A DNA stretch of 35,375 bases from Spirochaetales bacterium (GCA_028532905.1 JAQQAM010000207.1:1-35375); one strand, 5' to 3'; shown: positions 6,607 to 14,903, counted from the stretch's first letter. The notes: generated by a model from the sequence alone, not told the origin. A program made the numbers and translations.

Positions 6607-7422
6607 TTATCTTGTTTTAAAAGGGAGCAGCTCAGATACTTTGACATCGGGATGAGGACTCTGAATCATATCCAGGTCCACCGTGCTGACGGCATCTTCC
6701 GGGCACCAGTGATAGCAGCCCATACAGCCGATGCATCTGTCACCCCAGAGGGGTATTGTGTCATTCATTGTGATGTTGTCTACGGGGCAGAGCTTTTCGC
6801 AGATCCCGCAGCCGTTACACCCGGTTCCGGCTCGGAAGGACATGTTTTTCATCCCTTTGACTATCAACTGACCCATCAGCTTTCCTATGGTGGGAAGGAC
6901 CTTCAAAGTATTTCTGTTTAAAAACTCGGAGAACCGGCCGCTTTTCTCAAGAGTATCCGGTCCTCCGGAGCTGATGTGTTCGGCAATATATCTCACTTTT
7001 TGGGCCTGTTCCCTGATTCTTGAGACTGTCAGTTCGGGTGTGTTGATTCTCAGGGAGCCGATTCCGGACTGAGGCTGTAAGACAGAAAATCCCCATTTTA
7101 AAGAGAAATTTTTTGTTTTCAGTATTTTACCGGCTTCCAGCAGACTGTGTCCCGGTCCGATTCCGCAGGTGCATACGGCAAAGAGGACAGAGTCTTTACC
7201 AGGGGAGAACCGGCTTAACCACTGGCGGATATGTTTGGGCGGCATGGCACCGTATACGGGAAAAACAAAACCGATCTGAGGGGTCTCGTCACGGATCTCT
7301 TCCTTATTCAGGGTGGAGGATATATCTGCCAGTTCTGTATTATCCAGCAGGGCTGCCAGATCTCTGGCAACCGCATAGGAATGACCTGCTCCTGTGAAGA
7401 AATAGATTCTGGTATGGGGCAT
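6607..7422 (-). CDS. EFR1-type flavodoxin-ferredoxin fusion protein (copy 1)
   Basis: A 271-residue fusion of an N-terminal flavodoxin-like domain and a C-terminal 2[4Fe-4S] ferredoxin domain. The FMN phosphate loop TGAGHSYAVA is at 10-19. The cysteine ladders are Cys202, 205, 208, 212 and Cys230, 233, 236, 240, all present. The ATG at 7422 follows AAAGGAG; an upstream in-frame codon at 7458 lacks a binding site. Such proteins (named EFR1 family ferrodoxin in databases) are probable cytoplasmic electron carriers of anaerobes whose partners are mostly unknown. It is alone on its transcript, next to purC and divergent from the GPx-ohrR unit. A second, divergent copy lies at 16856-17710. Confidence 0.88.
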   Translation of the reverse strand: MPHTRIYFFTGAGHSYAVARDLAALLDNTELADISSTLNKEEIRDETPQIGFVFPVYGAMPPKHIRQWLSRFSPGKDSVLFAVCTCGIGPGHSLLEAGKILKTKNFSLKWGFSVLQPQSGIGSLRINTPELTVSRIREQAQKVRYIAEHISSGGPDTLEKSGRFSEFLNRNTLKVLPTIGKLMGQLIVKGMKNMSFRAGTGCNGCGICEKLCPVDNITMNDTIPLWGDRCIGCMGCYHWCPEDAVSTVDLDMIQSPHPDVKVSELLPFKTR

Positions 7423-7582
7423 GGGGATCTCCTTTTTGTTCAGGTAAAAGTGTAGCATGGAAATATTAAGTTGGTGTTAATTATTATATTTCTGAAAGGA
7501 GTTGCAGGAGGGGAGATCATATACAGGTACGGGCTCTCTTTTTTTTAAATCGGATAAAAATGCAAAATAACTGTATCATGTC

Positions 7583-7636
7583 TTGATTTATTATATCGCA
7601 TGCGATATAAATGTAGTTAAGTCGCGCGCGATATAA
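7583..7636 (+). promoter_or_regulatory. gpx-ohrR promoter with two palindromic OhrR-type operators
   Basis: A -35 TTGATT (7583-7588) and -10 TATAAA (7606-7611) are 17 bp apart. The perfect 20-bp palindrome TTATATCGCATGCGATATAA (7591-7610) fills the spacer and overlaps the -10. A second copy, TTAAGTCGCGCGCGATATAA (7617-7636), matches at 16 of 20 bases and covers the predicted transcription start. Binding of a MarR/OhrR dimer here would block RNA polymerase directly. The AGAGGTGAT ribosome binding site follows. Confidence 0.8.
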
Positions 7637-7651
7637 ATAAGAGGTGATTAT

Positions 7652-8134
7652 ATGAATGAAACAATTTACAGTTTTGATGCAAAAAGTCTGAAAGGGGAGG
7701 ATATCTCCCTGGAACAGTATAAAGGCAATGTGGTACTGGTTGTGAATACTGCCAGTAAATGCGGTCTGACTCCCCAGTATGAAGGGCTTGAAAAGCTCTA
7801 TAAACAGTACAAGGATAAAGGGCTTGTTATACTGGGATTCCCCTGCAATCAGTTTGCCGGTCAGGAACCGGGGGATGAAAAAAGCATATCAGAAGTCTGT
7901 CTGATCAATTACGGAGTGAGCTTTCCCATGTTTTCAAAAATAGATGTAAACGGCAGCGAAGCTCATCCGCTATATAAATTTCTGAGAAGCCGGCTCAAAG
8001 GTTTGGGGGGAGATAAAATCAAATGGAATTTTACCAAGTTTCTTATTGACCGGGAAGGACGTCCCGTCCGGCGCTTTGCTCCTACTGTTAAACCGGAAGC
8101 TCTTGAAAAACACATTCTGAAGCAGCTGGCCTGA
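7652..8134 (+). CDS. Glutathione peroxidase-family thiol peroxidase (cysteine form)
   Basis: A 160-residue member of the GPx family. The active site is Cys37 in [12 protein letters not shown], so it is the cysteine, not the selenocysteine, form; the other tetrad residues are visible as Gln71 in [11 protein letters not shown], and Trp125 and Asn126 in WNFTKF. Bacterial proteins of this kind usually take electrons from thioredoxin rather than glutathione, with Cys83 as a possible resolving cysteine. It reduces hydrogen peroxide and lipid hydroperoxides in the cytoplasm. The ATG at 7652 follows GAGG. It is the first gene of an operon with an OhrR-type regulator 4 bp downstream and carries OhrR-like operators in its promoter, so induction by organic peroxides is likely. 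Confidence 0.93.
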   Translation: MNETIYSFDAKSLKGEDISLEQYKGNVVLVVNTASKCGLTPQYEGLEKLYKQYKDKGLVILGFPCNQFAGQEPGDEKSISEVCLINYGVSFPMFSKIDVNGSEAHPLYKFLRSRLKGLGGDKIKWNFTKFLIDREGRPVRRFAPTVKPEALEKHILKQLA

Positions 8135-8138
8135 GACT

Positions 8139-8576
8139 ATGAAATACGATTCCCTGAAACTGGAAAATCAGCTCTGCTTCCCTGTGTATGCCGCCTCACG
8201 GCTAATCACGAGAGCCTATCAGCCTCATCTGGAGAAACTGAGCCTGACCTATCCTCAGTATCTGGTTCTAATGCTGCTATGGGAGCAGGAAGGACTGACG
8301 GTGAATGAAATTGCCGGTAAACTGATTCTGAATACAAACACCGTTACACCCCTTCTGAAAAGGATGGAGCAGCAGGGGCTTCTTCTTCGGGAAAAGTCTA
8401 AAGAGGATGAACGGAAAGTTATTATCCGCCTGAGCCCGGAAGGATTCGCCCTCAGAGAAGAAGCTCTTGCTGTTCCGGAAAGTCTGATTCGGGAAATTGG
8501 CAAAACCTCATTCACCATGGATGAATTAATGCAGCTTAAAGGCGAACTGGACCGTCTTGTTGATGCCCTTCGGTAA
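8139..8576 (+). CDS. ohrR: OhrR-type MarR family peroxide-sensing repressor
   Basis: A 145-residue winged-helix regulator. The N-terminal phrase KLENQLCFPVYAASR carries Cys13, at the place of the redox-active Cys15 of B. subtilis OhrR, followed by the typical LTYPQYLVLMLLWE. The helix-turn-helix (LTVNEIAGKLILNTNTVTPLLKRMEQQG) and the wing (SKEDERKVII) also match OhrR closely. Oxidation of Cys13 by organic hydroperoxides should release it from DNA. Only one conserved cysteine is seen, so it looks like the 1-Cys type. It is translated 4 bp after the GPx gene and so controls its own operon through the palindromes at 7591-7636. Unusually the target is a GPx gene rather than ohr. Confidence 0.92.
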   Translation: MKYDSLKLENQLCFPVYAASRLITRAYQPHLEKLSLTYPQYLVLMLLWEQEGLTVNEIAGKLILNTNTVTPLLKRMEQQGLLLREKSKEDERKVIIRLSPEGFALREEALAVPESLIREIGKTSFTMDELMQLKGELDRLVDALR

Positions 8577-8629
8577 AAAACGGAAGATGTTCGGGAAAAG
8601 GGTGAAGTGAAAACAGTGAAGTAAGGATA

Positions 8630-8651
8630 GCCCCCTTCCCGGAGGAGGGGA
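8630..8651 (+). other. Imperfect GC-rich hairpin between ohrR and the UPF0489 gene
   Basis: CCCCCTTCC pairs imperfectly with GGAGGAGGGG. There is no T-run, so a terminator is doubtful. The right arm contains the strongest Shine-Dalgarno-like bases before the UPF0489 gene, so it could also mask a binding site. Confidence 0.3.
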
Positions 8652-8672
8652 TAAACCTGTAAAATCCTGAAT

Positions 8673-9461
8673 GTGGAAAAGTGTCTTGCCGGCAGTACAA
8701 CTGTCTATACCGTTCAATCCCATAATCAAGTACTGGAGGCCTGGGAAACCTGTCCTGGTCTGAATGTCTTTTCTCTGGACTATCATACTGATACAAAAGA
8801 AGCCTTTGGCAGTTATGCCTACTGGCGGACAGACAGTGAGCTAAAGGCCGGCAGCTGCGGGAATCCGGATGTACGGAGACGGGAACTGGCACAGGATAAA
8901 ATACAGGCTTATCTGGATGGTAAAATCGATATCAGGGGAATTAATGATAATCTGAAGCATGATGAGCACATGGATTTCGCTGTTCGCAGCAATATTATTT
9001 CATCGGCTTTCGTTCTTTCTGTGAACCGGAACAGCAGCTCCTCCAACCCATATGTGTATATTGAAGGGTGTGATATAGAGTACTCAGGTCAACCCATTAT
9101 GGAATACTCTATGCCCTGCATTCCCGGCTGTTCCAGAGATTCTCATGATCAGGACTGTTTCAGGCGGTATAGAGACGCCTGTATTGATGACTCGGTTCTC
9201 AGTATGGCTGTCGGAATGGCAGAGTCCCTTAATCCCGGCTTTTTTGATGCCTTTATCCTTGATATTGACTGTGACTACTTCAATACAGAGGAGAGTCTTC
9301 ATCCCTCATCATCAGAGGTTTTCAAATCACTGATCAGAAAAGCGGCTTTAGTAACCATTGCCCTGGAACCGGAATGTGTTAAAATCTGCAGAATGGAAGG
9401 CTGTCAGCTGGAGAGCCGGCAGATTGCAGATGAGCTGAAGATTATAATCGGGAATGCCTGA
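8673..9461 (+). CDS. UPF0489 family protein
   Basis: About 262 residues. Segments characteristic of UPF0489 (the C5orf22-like family) are an N-terminal TVYTVQSHNQVLEAW, the acidic SLDYHTDT near residue 38 and a late ILDIDCDYF. The histidine and aspartate residues in these segments suggest metal binding and an arginase/deacetylase-like fold, but no reaction is known. The start is uncertain: the annotated GTG at 8673 has no good ribosome binding site, and an in-frame stop at 8652 excludes a long extension. It follows ohrR by 97 bp on the same strand and converges with the diguanylate cyclase gene (6 bp between stops). Function cannot be deduced from neighbours. Confidence 0.8.
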   Translation: MEKCLAGSTTVYTVQSHNQVLEAWETCPGLNVFSLDYHTDTKEAFGSYAYWRTDSELKAGSCGNPDVRRRELAQDKIQAYLDGKIDIRGINDNLKHDEHMDFAVRSNIISSAFVLSVNRNSSSSNPYVYIEGCDIEYSGQPIMEYSMPCIPGCSRDSHDQDCFRRYRDACIDDSVLSMAVGMAESLNPGFFDAFILDIDCDYFNTEESLHPSSSEVFKSLIRKAALVTIALEPECVKICRMEGCQLESRQIADELKIIIGNA

Positions 9462-9467
9462 ATCTGT

Positions 9468-11111
9468 TTATCCGGGAGTCTGGCCGGAAGTCTTCCCGGG
9501 AGCTTCCTGAGAAACGACCCTGTTTCTTCCCTGTCTTTTGGCCAGGTAAAGACGATTGTCTGTAATTTTCAGAAGATCTCTCAGGGTGAGGCGTTTATCA
9601 ATTTCAGCAATCCCCATGCTGACAGTCACAGTCTCGGGTTTGTTGTTCCAGAAGGATTCCACAGCAAAGCGGGTTTTTTCAGCCAGAGCAGCTGCCCCTT
9701 CCAGTGTTGTATCAGGACAGATAATCAAAAACTCTTCTCCACCCCAACGTCCGGGAATATCGGTCTGTCTTAAGGTGCTGCAGAAAATCTCTGCCACTTT
9801 TACCAGAACAGAATCTCCTGTGTCATGTCCCCAGGTATCGTTGATGATTTTAAAATGATCAAGATCTATCAGACACAGACAAAAGGGGCTTCCTGTTCTC
9901 AGATACCGTTTGTATTCCTGTTTCAGGAACGTGTCCAGGTGCCGCCTGTTGGCAATGCCCGTCAGCTGATCCGTGTTGGAAAGAGTTAGTAATTCCTTAC
10001 GCTGTTCTTCCAGTACTCTGTTTTTTTTCAGAAGTTCATCCCCGGCCATTTCCATTGTTCTTTTTGCGATGTGTCCGATTTCGTTATCCGGATAGTGAAA
10101 GGCCGTCTGGGGAAGCTCCTTCCCTTTTACAAGAATCTCGGTGTGCTGTTTCAGCTGCTGCAGAGGCTGAATAATTCTTCTGGCAAGGGTATTGCTCTGT
10201 GTATAGCCGAGAAACAGGGACAGTAGAAATACAGTTGTCAGAACCAGGATAATATCCTGTATGATGGGAACCAGGATCTCTTTTTTATCCACTGCTGTGA
10301 CAATCACCCAGTCTGCAGATGGAATCTTACTGTAAAAGGCAGTCTTTTTTACACCATCATAGGCATAAGAAAAAGTACCCCTGCCTTCAGTAAAATCGGC
10401 GGGACTGATTTCCGGAACCTCTTCAAAGAGATTATGTTTTACCCGGTCCGGATGGTAATGGATAATCATTTCTCCGCCGTCTCTGAATATGTAGCTGTAG
10501 GCGGAATTATAATTCGTGAGGGTCTTGCGCAGCAGTATATTCAGAAGATTCAGGTTGTAGTCCAGAGCAACGACTCCCGTTACCTCTCCCTGACTGTCTA
10601 TAAGAGTTCTGGATGTTGCAGAGAGCCAGGTCTTGTCAATAAACTCCTGATAAGGCTCGCAAACGGATGCTTCAGGACTGTTTTCCAGGGCATTGATATA
10701 CCAGGGGCGTAAGCGGGGATCAAAGTCTTCAGGAGTCTCATAATCATTAATAAGCAGGGTTCCGTCTGCATAGCCTGAATACAGGTATGTGATATAATCG
10801 TTGGTGTCCGTAATCAGTCTATATATATCCAGTACCGCCGCTCTGTCCGGTTCATCTCCTTTTTCCCCATAAATAATAATTTCCATACTTGAGAGAAAAT
10901 CAATTGTATTTTTAGTCTCCCTGAGGAAATTGTCCATAAAGTTATTCAGGTAACTGTTTCTGTCTTCAATGATCTGACTGACCGCTGAGATTTTCTGTTT
11001 GAACAGGATAAATGAAAAGATAACCCCCATCATAAGCACTGTAAGTGTGGAAAAGAGGACACTGCTTCTGAAAAGCGTGTTTTTTACAGATTTATTGCCT
11101 GTACTCAGCAA
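9468..11111 (-). CDS. dCache-HAMP-GGDEF diguanylate cyclase
   Basis: A 547-residue inner-membrane enzyme making cyclic di-GMP from two GTP. A first membrane segment (about 18-38) leads to a periplasmic dCache domain with the ligand-site phrase DPRLRPWY near 131, then a second membrane segment (about 283-303), a HAMP-like linker and a GGDEF domain. The active-site signature is GGEEF (457-461), and the product-inhibition site RxxD is intact as RQTD (448-451), so the enzyme should be active and feedback-regulated. Its Cache domain implies control by an external small molecule. Translation starts at a TTG (11111) with a weak GGGG site; no better in-frame start is visible. It stands alone. Confidence 0.92.
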   Translation of the reverse strand: MLSTGNKSVKNTLFRSSVLFSTLTVLMMGVIFSFILFKQKISAVSQIIEDRNSYLNNFMDNFLRETKNTIDFLSSMEIIIYGEKGDEPDRAAVLDIYRLITDTNDYITYLYSGYADGTLLINDYETPEDFDPRLRPWYINALENSPEASVCEPYQEFIDKTWLSATSRTLIDSQGEVTGVVALDYNLNLLNILLRKTLTNYNSAYSYIFRDGGEMIIHYHPDRVKHNLFEEVPEISPADFTEGRGTFSYAYDGVKKTAFYSKIPSADWVIVTAVDKKEILVPIIQDIILVLTTVFLLSLFLGYTQSNTLARRIIQPLQQLKQHTEILVKGKELPQTAFHYPDNEIGHIAKRTMEMAGDELLKKNRVLEEQRKELLTLSNTDQLTGIANRRHLDTFLKQEYKRYLRTGSPFCLCLIDLDHFKIINDTWGHDTGDSVLVKVAEIFCSTLRQTDIPGRWGGEEFLIICPDTTLEGAAALAEKTRFAVESFWNNKPETVTVSMGIAEIDKRLTLRDLLKITDNRLYLAKRQGRNRVVSQEAPGKTSGQTPG

Positions 11112-11189
11112 AATTTACCCCGATTGTTTTAAATTATTAAATCCTGTCTTACCCGAACACTGATAAACGACGGAATAAAACAATACCAT

Positions 11190-11205
11190 CAATAATATAT
11201 TATTG
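11190..11205. other. AT-rich palindrome upstream of the diguanylate cyclase
   Basis: CAATAATATATTATTG is a perfect 16-bp palindrome. It lies within a wider pair of arms, AAAACAATA (11177-11185) and TATTGTTTT (11201-11209). It could be an operator for the divergently oriented upstream region of the cyclase gene, or part of the end of the LacI gene transcript. Confidence 0.4.
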
Positions 11206-11230
11206 TTTTCCTAAGGTAAATTGACCAGGG

Positions 11231-11265
11231 AAAAAAATGATAAAATATATTTAAATTCATTTTAT
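11231..11265 (-). terminator. AT-rich probable terminator of the LacI-type gene
   Basis: On the minus strand ATAAAAT (11259-11265) pairs with ATTTTAT (11240-11246) and is followed by a run of seven T. It lies 19 bp after the regulator stop codon. The stem has no GC pairs, so it is weak. Confidence 0.4.
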
Positions 11266-11283
11266 GCTTAAAAAATGACGGGT

Positions 11284-12312
11284 TCAATCTATATTATGAA
11301 CAGTTTTAATTTCCACCGGAGATTTTATCCATTTATCCGGGGTACTGGGATGACCCATCAGATGCTGTACCATAATTTTTACCGGCAGATAGCCCTGATT
11401 AACGGGATCCTGGCATATGGTGAAATCGATATACCCTTTCTTGAGACCTTTTATGACTTCGGGAATCTCATCATTGCAGATAACCCGGACTTTTCCGAGA
11501 AGACCACTCTGTTTTACGGCTTCCATGGTAGCGGCAACCTTTCCAGTAGAAATAAATATCCCCTTTACATGCTGTTTCACTTCGGGATCGGCGAGCACCG
11601 CGGAAAAAGTATCTCTTTTGTATGGATTGTAACCTTCGATAATCCGTATGTCATAGTCCTTTGAGTATTCCTTCATTCCGTCAACAAAGCCGGTTATTCT
11701 TTCTGTATGAGCCTTAAAATCGGACTTTCCGGCCACAGCCAGAACAAGTGACGGACAGGGAGTTAGTTTATGCATCAGATCTGCTGCCACCTTGCCCCCT
11801 TTGTACAAGTCCTGTCCTACATAGCAGAGTCCTTTGTCACTTTGAATATCAGAATTGTAGGTAATAAAGGGAATCCCTTTCTCTGCCATGCTGTTCAGTT
11901 TCTCCCTGAGTTCCGGAACATCAGGCCCGGTAATAATCAGCCCTGCAATGCCCTCGCTCATAAGAGAATCCAGCTGTTCTGTAACGGCTGATATATTTCT
12001 GAAGTTCATATGAACTGCTGTGATGAGAGTGCCCATTTCTCTGTACTCTTCCTGTGCCTTAGCCAGACCTGTCTGGATAAAGCTGAAGAATGTGGAGTCC
12101 GTATCGGGCAGTATAAAGACAATCTTTTTAGGTTCCTTGTGAAGGGAAAGCGCCCTTGCCGCCGTATTGGGAAGGTACTCCATGGAAGCGGCAATCTCTT
12201 TTATTCTGCGGGCTACATCGGGATTAACTCCCTCTCTGTTATGGAGGGCTCTGTCTACAGTTCCTCTGGAGACTCCGGCCTTTTCAGCAATTTCCCTGAT
12301 CGTAACAGCCAA
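11284..12312 (-). CDS. LacI family transcriptional regulator
   Basis: A 342-residue repressor of normal family length. The N-terminal helix-turn-helix (IREIAEKAGVSRGTVDRAL, 5-23) and hinge helix (NTAARALSLH, 49-58) are followed by a periplasmic-binding-protein-like sugar-sensing domain with typical phrases such as IAGLIITGP and YVGQDLYKGG. The ligand is probably a sugar or related metabolite but cannot be named. The start is a TTG at 12312 with AAGGAG 10 bases upstream; no better in-frame ATG exists near the helix-turn-helix. It follows the desaturase gene by 86 bp on the same strand, and a LacI-style palindrome lies in the desaturase promoter, so it probably controls the desaturase and itself. 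Confidence 0.9.
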   Translation of the reverse strand: MAVTIREIAEKAGVSRGTVDRALHNREGVNPDVARRIKEIAASMEYLPNTAARALSLHKEPKKIVFILPDTDSTFFSFIQTGLAKAQEEYREMGTLITAVHMNFRNISAVTEQLDSLMSEGIAGLIITGPDVPELREKLNSMAEKGIPFITYNSDIQSDKGLCYVGQDLYKGGKVAADLMHKLTPCPSLVLAVAGKSDFKAHTERITGFVDGMKEYSKDYDIRIIEGYNPYKRDTFSAVLADPEVKQHVKGIFISTGKVAATMEAVKQSGLLGKVRVICNDEIPEVIKGLKKGYIDFTICQDPVNQGYLPVKIMVQHLMGHPSTPDKWIKSPVEIKTVHNID

Positions 12313-12348
12313 TCTTATACAACTCCTTCTAACAGCAGCATTCAGAGC

Positions 12349-12377
12349 CTGCCTGACAGATTCAGATTGTCAGGCAG
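12349..12377 (-). other. Hairpin between desaturase and LacI-type genes
   Basis: CTGCCTGACA (12349-12358) and TGTCAGGCAG (12368-12377) form a perfect 10-bp stem with a 9-base loop. No T-run follows on either strand, so it may be an RNA-stabilising 3' structure or partial attenuator between the two genes rather than a full terminator. Confidence 0.5.
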
Positions 12378-12398
12378 TGTGCAGAATCACTCATCCGC

Positions 12399-13430
12399 TT
12401 AGTTCATCCGGAATGGAGCTGCGCCCTCCGGAAGGGTCTGCCAGTAACGGTATTCCGGGTCAGACTTCTGTTTTTTATCAATTCTGAATACATGTGCCAA
12501 CCCCCTCCAGTATCCTTTCAGAGGTTCGGGAAAATCATGGCGGATCAGTTTGTTCAGCTTCGGCAGATTGTAAAAGGGAACTCCCGCAAACATATGATGG
12601 TCTATATGATACTGCATATTGCAGTAAAGGAAACCGGCAAGGGGACCCAGGTTGGTATTGTAGCATATGGCTCTCCAGTCAGGAATCTCTGAAGGAAGAC
12701 CCTTATGCTGGAGCATACCGCAACCCTTGGAGTAGAAGGTTCCGATAAAATATCCGAAAGAGACCAGAACGGCCAGTATCCATAGTTTGTAATACAGAAA
12801 CAGAGCTGTCAGCAGAAGGTGTCCGATGATCATAAACCGTGCCCAGGCAATCATCTTTTTTTCTTCTTTACTCCCTTTTTCAAATAGAGGATTCCATGAG
12901 AAATAATCAATTTGGGTTTTACCAAGGGCATGAGCGAAAGTAGGGATAAAATACTTGCCCATTTTGGGTATATCTACAGTCAGCATAGCCAGTACCTGAA
13001 GAATTCCCAGACCCACCGGAAGGTCCCAGACTTCCTTGTCATGTTCTTTGTGTATTGTGTAGTGATGATGGGCTCTGTGGCTCGCTTTGAAATGCACAGG
13101 ACTGTTCCATGACAGAAAACTGAAAAGATTGTAGAAAAAGGCATTGAGTCCCTTGCTTTTAAAGACCGTACCATGGGACAGCTCATGTACAGCAGACTCC
13201 ATTCCCATGAACCCGCGGAAGGCTCCATGAAGATAAGCGGCAGCAATCATGGGAATCCACATCTGAGCCTGGAAGAAATAGAAAGCCCCATACAGGGTCA
13301 GGGCGAAAAGCAGGAGAAATCCTCCCATATGGAGCAGCCCTTTGGCGTCACTTCTTTTTGTCAGCTTTCGAAACTCCTCTCTGTCTACGGGAGTTTTATA
13401 CCAGTTAATTCTTTGATTTGTATCTGTCAT
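12399..13430 (-). CDS. Membrane fatty acid desaturase
   Basis: A 343-residue integral membrane diiron enzyme. The three histidine boxes are present: HELSH (82-86), SHRAHHHY (117-124) and a late YHIDHHMF near 275. Hydrophobic segments around 32-70, 140-160 and 195-225 fit the four-helix desaturase topology. It would use molecular oxygen and electrons from a ferredoxin or similar donor to introduce a double bond in an acyl chain; members of this superfamily also include hydroxylases and carotenoid enzymes, so the substrate is open. The ATG at 13430 has GAGGAGG upstream. The promoter and an 18-bp palindrome lie just before it, and the LacI-type gene follows. An oxygen-requiring enzyme argues that the host meets oxygen. 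Confidence 0.9.
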   Translation of the reverse strand: MTDTNQRINWYKTPVDREEFRKLTKRSDAKGLLHMGGFLLLFALTLYGAFYFFQAQMWIPMIAAAYLHGAFRGFMGMESAVHELSHGTVFKSKGLNAFFYNLFSFLSWNSPVHFKASHRAHHHYTIHKEHDKEVWDLPVGLGILQVLAMLTVDIPKMGKYFIPTFAHALGKTQIDYFSWNPLFEKGSKEEKKMIAWARFMIIGHLLLTALFLYYKLWILAVLVSFGYFIGTFYSKGCGMLQHKGLPSEIPDWRAICYNTNLGPLAGFLYCNMQYHIDHHMFAGVPFYNLPKLNKLIRHDFPEPLKGYWRGLAHVFRIDKKQKSDPEYRYWQTLPEGAAPFRMN

Positions 13431-13444
13431 ACCATCCTCCTCGT

Positions 13445-13501
13445 ACCGTGCCCGGGCACGGTGTCTGATTTGAATTATATAACAGTCCTGTCAGAATGCA
13501 A
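13445..13501 (-). promoter_or_regulatory. Desaturase promoter with LacI-type palindromic operator
   Basis: The minus strand has -35 TTGCAT (13496-13501), a 16-bp spacer and -10 TATAAT (13474-13479). Just after the predicted start is the perfect 18-bp palindrome ACCGTGCCCGGGCACGGT (13445-13462), centred on a CpG step. Its core GTGnnC-GnnCAC has the same symmetry as the ideal lac operator, as expected for a LacI family site. Confidence 0.75.
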
Positions 13502-13502
13502 G

Positions 13503-13527
13503 AAATTTCTAATAAAATTAGAAATTT
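13503..13527 (-). other. AT-rich inverted repeat upstream of the desaturase promoter
   Basis: AAATTTCTAAT and ATTAGAAATTT are perfect 11-bp arms with a 3-base loop, ending 1 bp before the -35 hexamer. They lie 36 bp after the small membrane protein's stop. It could be an upstream activator site for the desaturase or an AT-rich transcript end for the minus-strand genes before it. Confidence 0.5.
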
Positions 13528-13562
13528 AAATTAAAGTAAGTTAAAGCTAATTCATTTACCAA

Positions 13563-13916
13563 TCAATCTGCTGATCTTTTCTGATGGATGTGTGTCTGAA
13601 GACGCAATACGAATCCACCCACAATTATTGAAGATCCCGGCAGGGCTCCTATCATAAAAAAAGCCTTGTACAGATTCATCCAGTCCTCCACCTCGGGCGG
13701 TCCTGCTGACCCCTCTTCAGTAAACAGAACCGTTATGAGGATTATCCCGGCAGCAATGGTCAGGATTATCCATAACAGACCGATCAGACAGCCCTTCGGC
13801 CGGGACATATCTGTCTTTCCCATCTTTCTCAGGGATAGAGTAAAGAAAATAATTCCCGGTATTATAAACAGCAGGAACGAAACAAATCCGGTTAAAACAG
13901 CAATGGCACTCAACAT
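13563..13916 (-). CDS. Small membrane protein, unknown function
   Basis: 117 residues with three predicted membrane segments at about 5-28, 44-66 and 82-103 and a short loop, GSAGPPEVEDW, between the second and third. No family is recognised. The ATG at 13916 follows AAGGGTG. It starts 13 bp after the stop of the YD-repeat secreted protein on the same strand, so the two are probably cotranscribed. No catalytic motif is visible. Confidence 0.65.
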   Translation of the reverse strand: MLSAIAVLTGFVSFLLFIIPGIIFFTLSLRKMGKTDMSRPKGCLIGLLWIILTIAAGIILITVLFTEEGSAGPPEVEDWMNLYKAFFMIGALPGSSIIVGGFVLRLQTHIHQKRSAD

Positions 13917-13929
13917 GGGGTCACCCTTA

Positions 13930-14838
13930 TTAATAACTGGTTATTATAAAAAACAGTGTGAAGGGAAAGAGAATCTCCTCAGGAACTGATTCCAGCAGAA
14001 AGGCGTAGTTTCTAAAATAGGGACTGACAGGGTCATGACCATATCCCGGTCCATAGTGAAATGACATGATTGTTATACTTTCTCCGTCATCATGCTCTAT
14101 GGTGATAAGCCGGCCGTCTGAGTTATAGAGAAACTGAAAAGATTCCCGGAAGGTCTTCCCTTTAAAAATGAGACTCGTCAGATTCCCGGAATCATCATAG
14201 TTCAAAGAGTAGGTATTGATATTTTTTAATGAGTCCTTCAGATCAAATCTGGTTTCTTCCATCCTCATTACACGTCCGGATTCATCATAGAAAAAATCCA
14301 GATTTGTAATGCTGGAAGGCTCATTGCTGTTCTCTTTTCTCATCAGAATATGACGAAGAATTCCCTCTCGGTAGGTATATTCCACTTTTCCGGCATTTCC
14401 GGATTGAAAATCCCAGCTGTTGCCGGCAGGTAATCCTTTATCCGTATAACTGTATGATTCCAGCTCTCCATTAAACCAGGATTTCACAAGCTGACTGTTT
14501 TCATATTCCATTGATATAAGGGCTGAATAATTTCTTCCGGGAGAAACCACAGTATAGCGATAGTCCTGAGGCAGCATTGCGGTATTATAGCTTAACTCCC
14601 AATCGAGGCTTTTCCTGCTTTTACGGACATCCCTGAAACGGACCAGTCTGTCTTCACTGTCATATTCCAGTTCAATGTCTCTGTTTTCCTTCCGGCCGCT
14701 TTCCAAATTTACAGATGTGATCCGCTGCCCCATGCCCTCTGTACCGCTTTGAGCCGTTAAGGCAAAGCTGACAGATAAGATAAAAAAAACTATAGAAAGA
14801 TAAAATTTATTCTCCATGCGTATAAGTCCAGTGATCAT
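13930..14838 (-). CDS. Secreted YD-repeat (RHS-like) protein, unknown function
   Basis: About 302 residues. I chose the ATG at 14838, which has AAGGG upstream and fits the predicted transcription start near 14863; an ATG at 14868 precedes that start, and an ATG at 14817 would also keep the signal peptide. A signal peptide (FYLSIVFFILSVSFALTAQS) directs export. The mature part is mostly beta-strand repeats with YD-like phrases: YDSEDRLVRF, YDESGRVMRM, YDDSGNLTSL and YNSDGRLITI. Such repeats occur in RHS/teneurin proteins, which form shells or bind carbohydrate, but this protein is far too short to be a toxin-delivering RHS polymorphic toxin. It heads a probable operon with the small membrane protein. 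Confidence 0.7.
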   Translation of the reverse strand: MITGLIRMENKFYLSIVFFILSVSFALTAQSGTEGMGQRITSVNLESGRKENRDIELEYDSEDRLVRFRDVRKSRKSLDWELSYNTAMLPQDYRYTVVSPGRNYSALISMEYENSQLVKSWFNGELESYSYTDKGLPAGNSWDFQSGNAGKVEYTYREGILRHILMRKENSNEPSSITNLDFFYDESGRVMRMEETRFDLKDSLKNINTYSLNYDDSGNLTSLIFKGKTFRESFQFLYNSDGRLITIEHDDGESITIMSFHYGPGYGHDPVSPYFRNYAFLLESVPEEILFPFTLFFIITSY

Positions 14839-14869
14839 AGATACCCTTATTATTAAATACTTATACATG

Positions 14870-14898
14870 AGTATAGCAGTTGGAACATCCTTGTTAAA
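14870..14898 (-). promoter_or_regulatory. Promoter of the YD-repeat protein gene
   Basis: The minus strand shows -35 TTAACA (14893-14898), a 17-bp spacer and -10 TATACT (14870-14875), with predicted start near 14863. Confidence 0.55.
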
Positions 14899-14903
14899 GG
14901 AGG

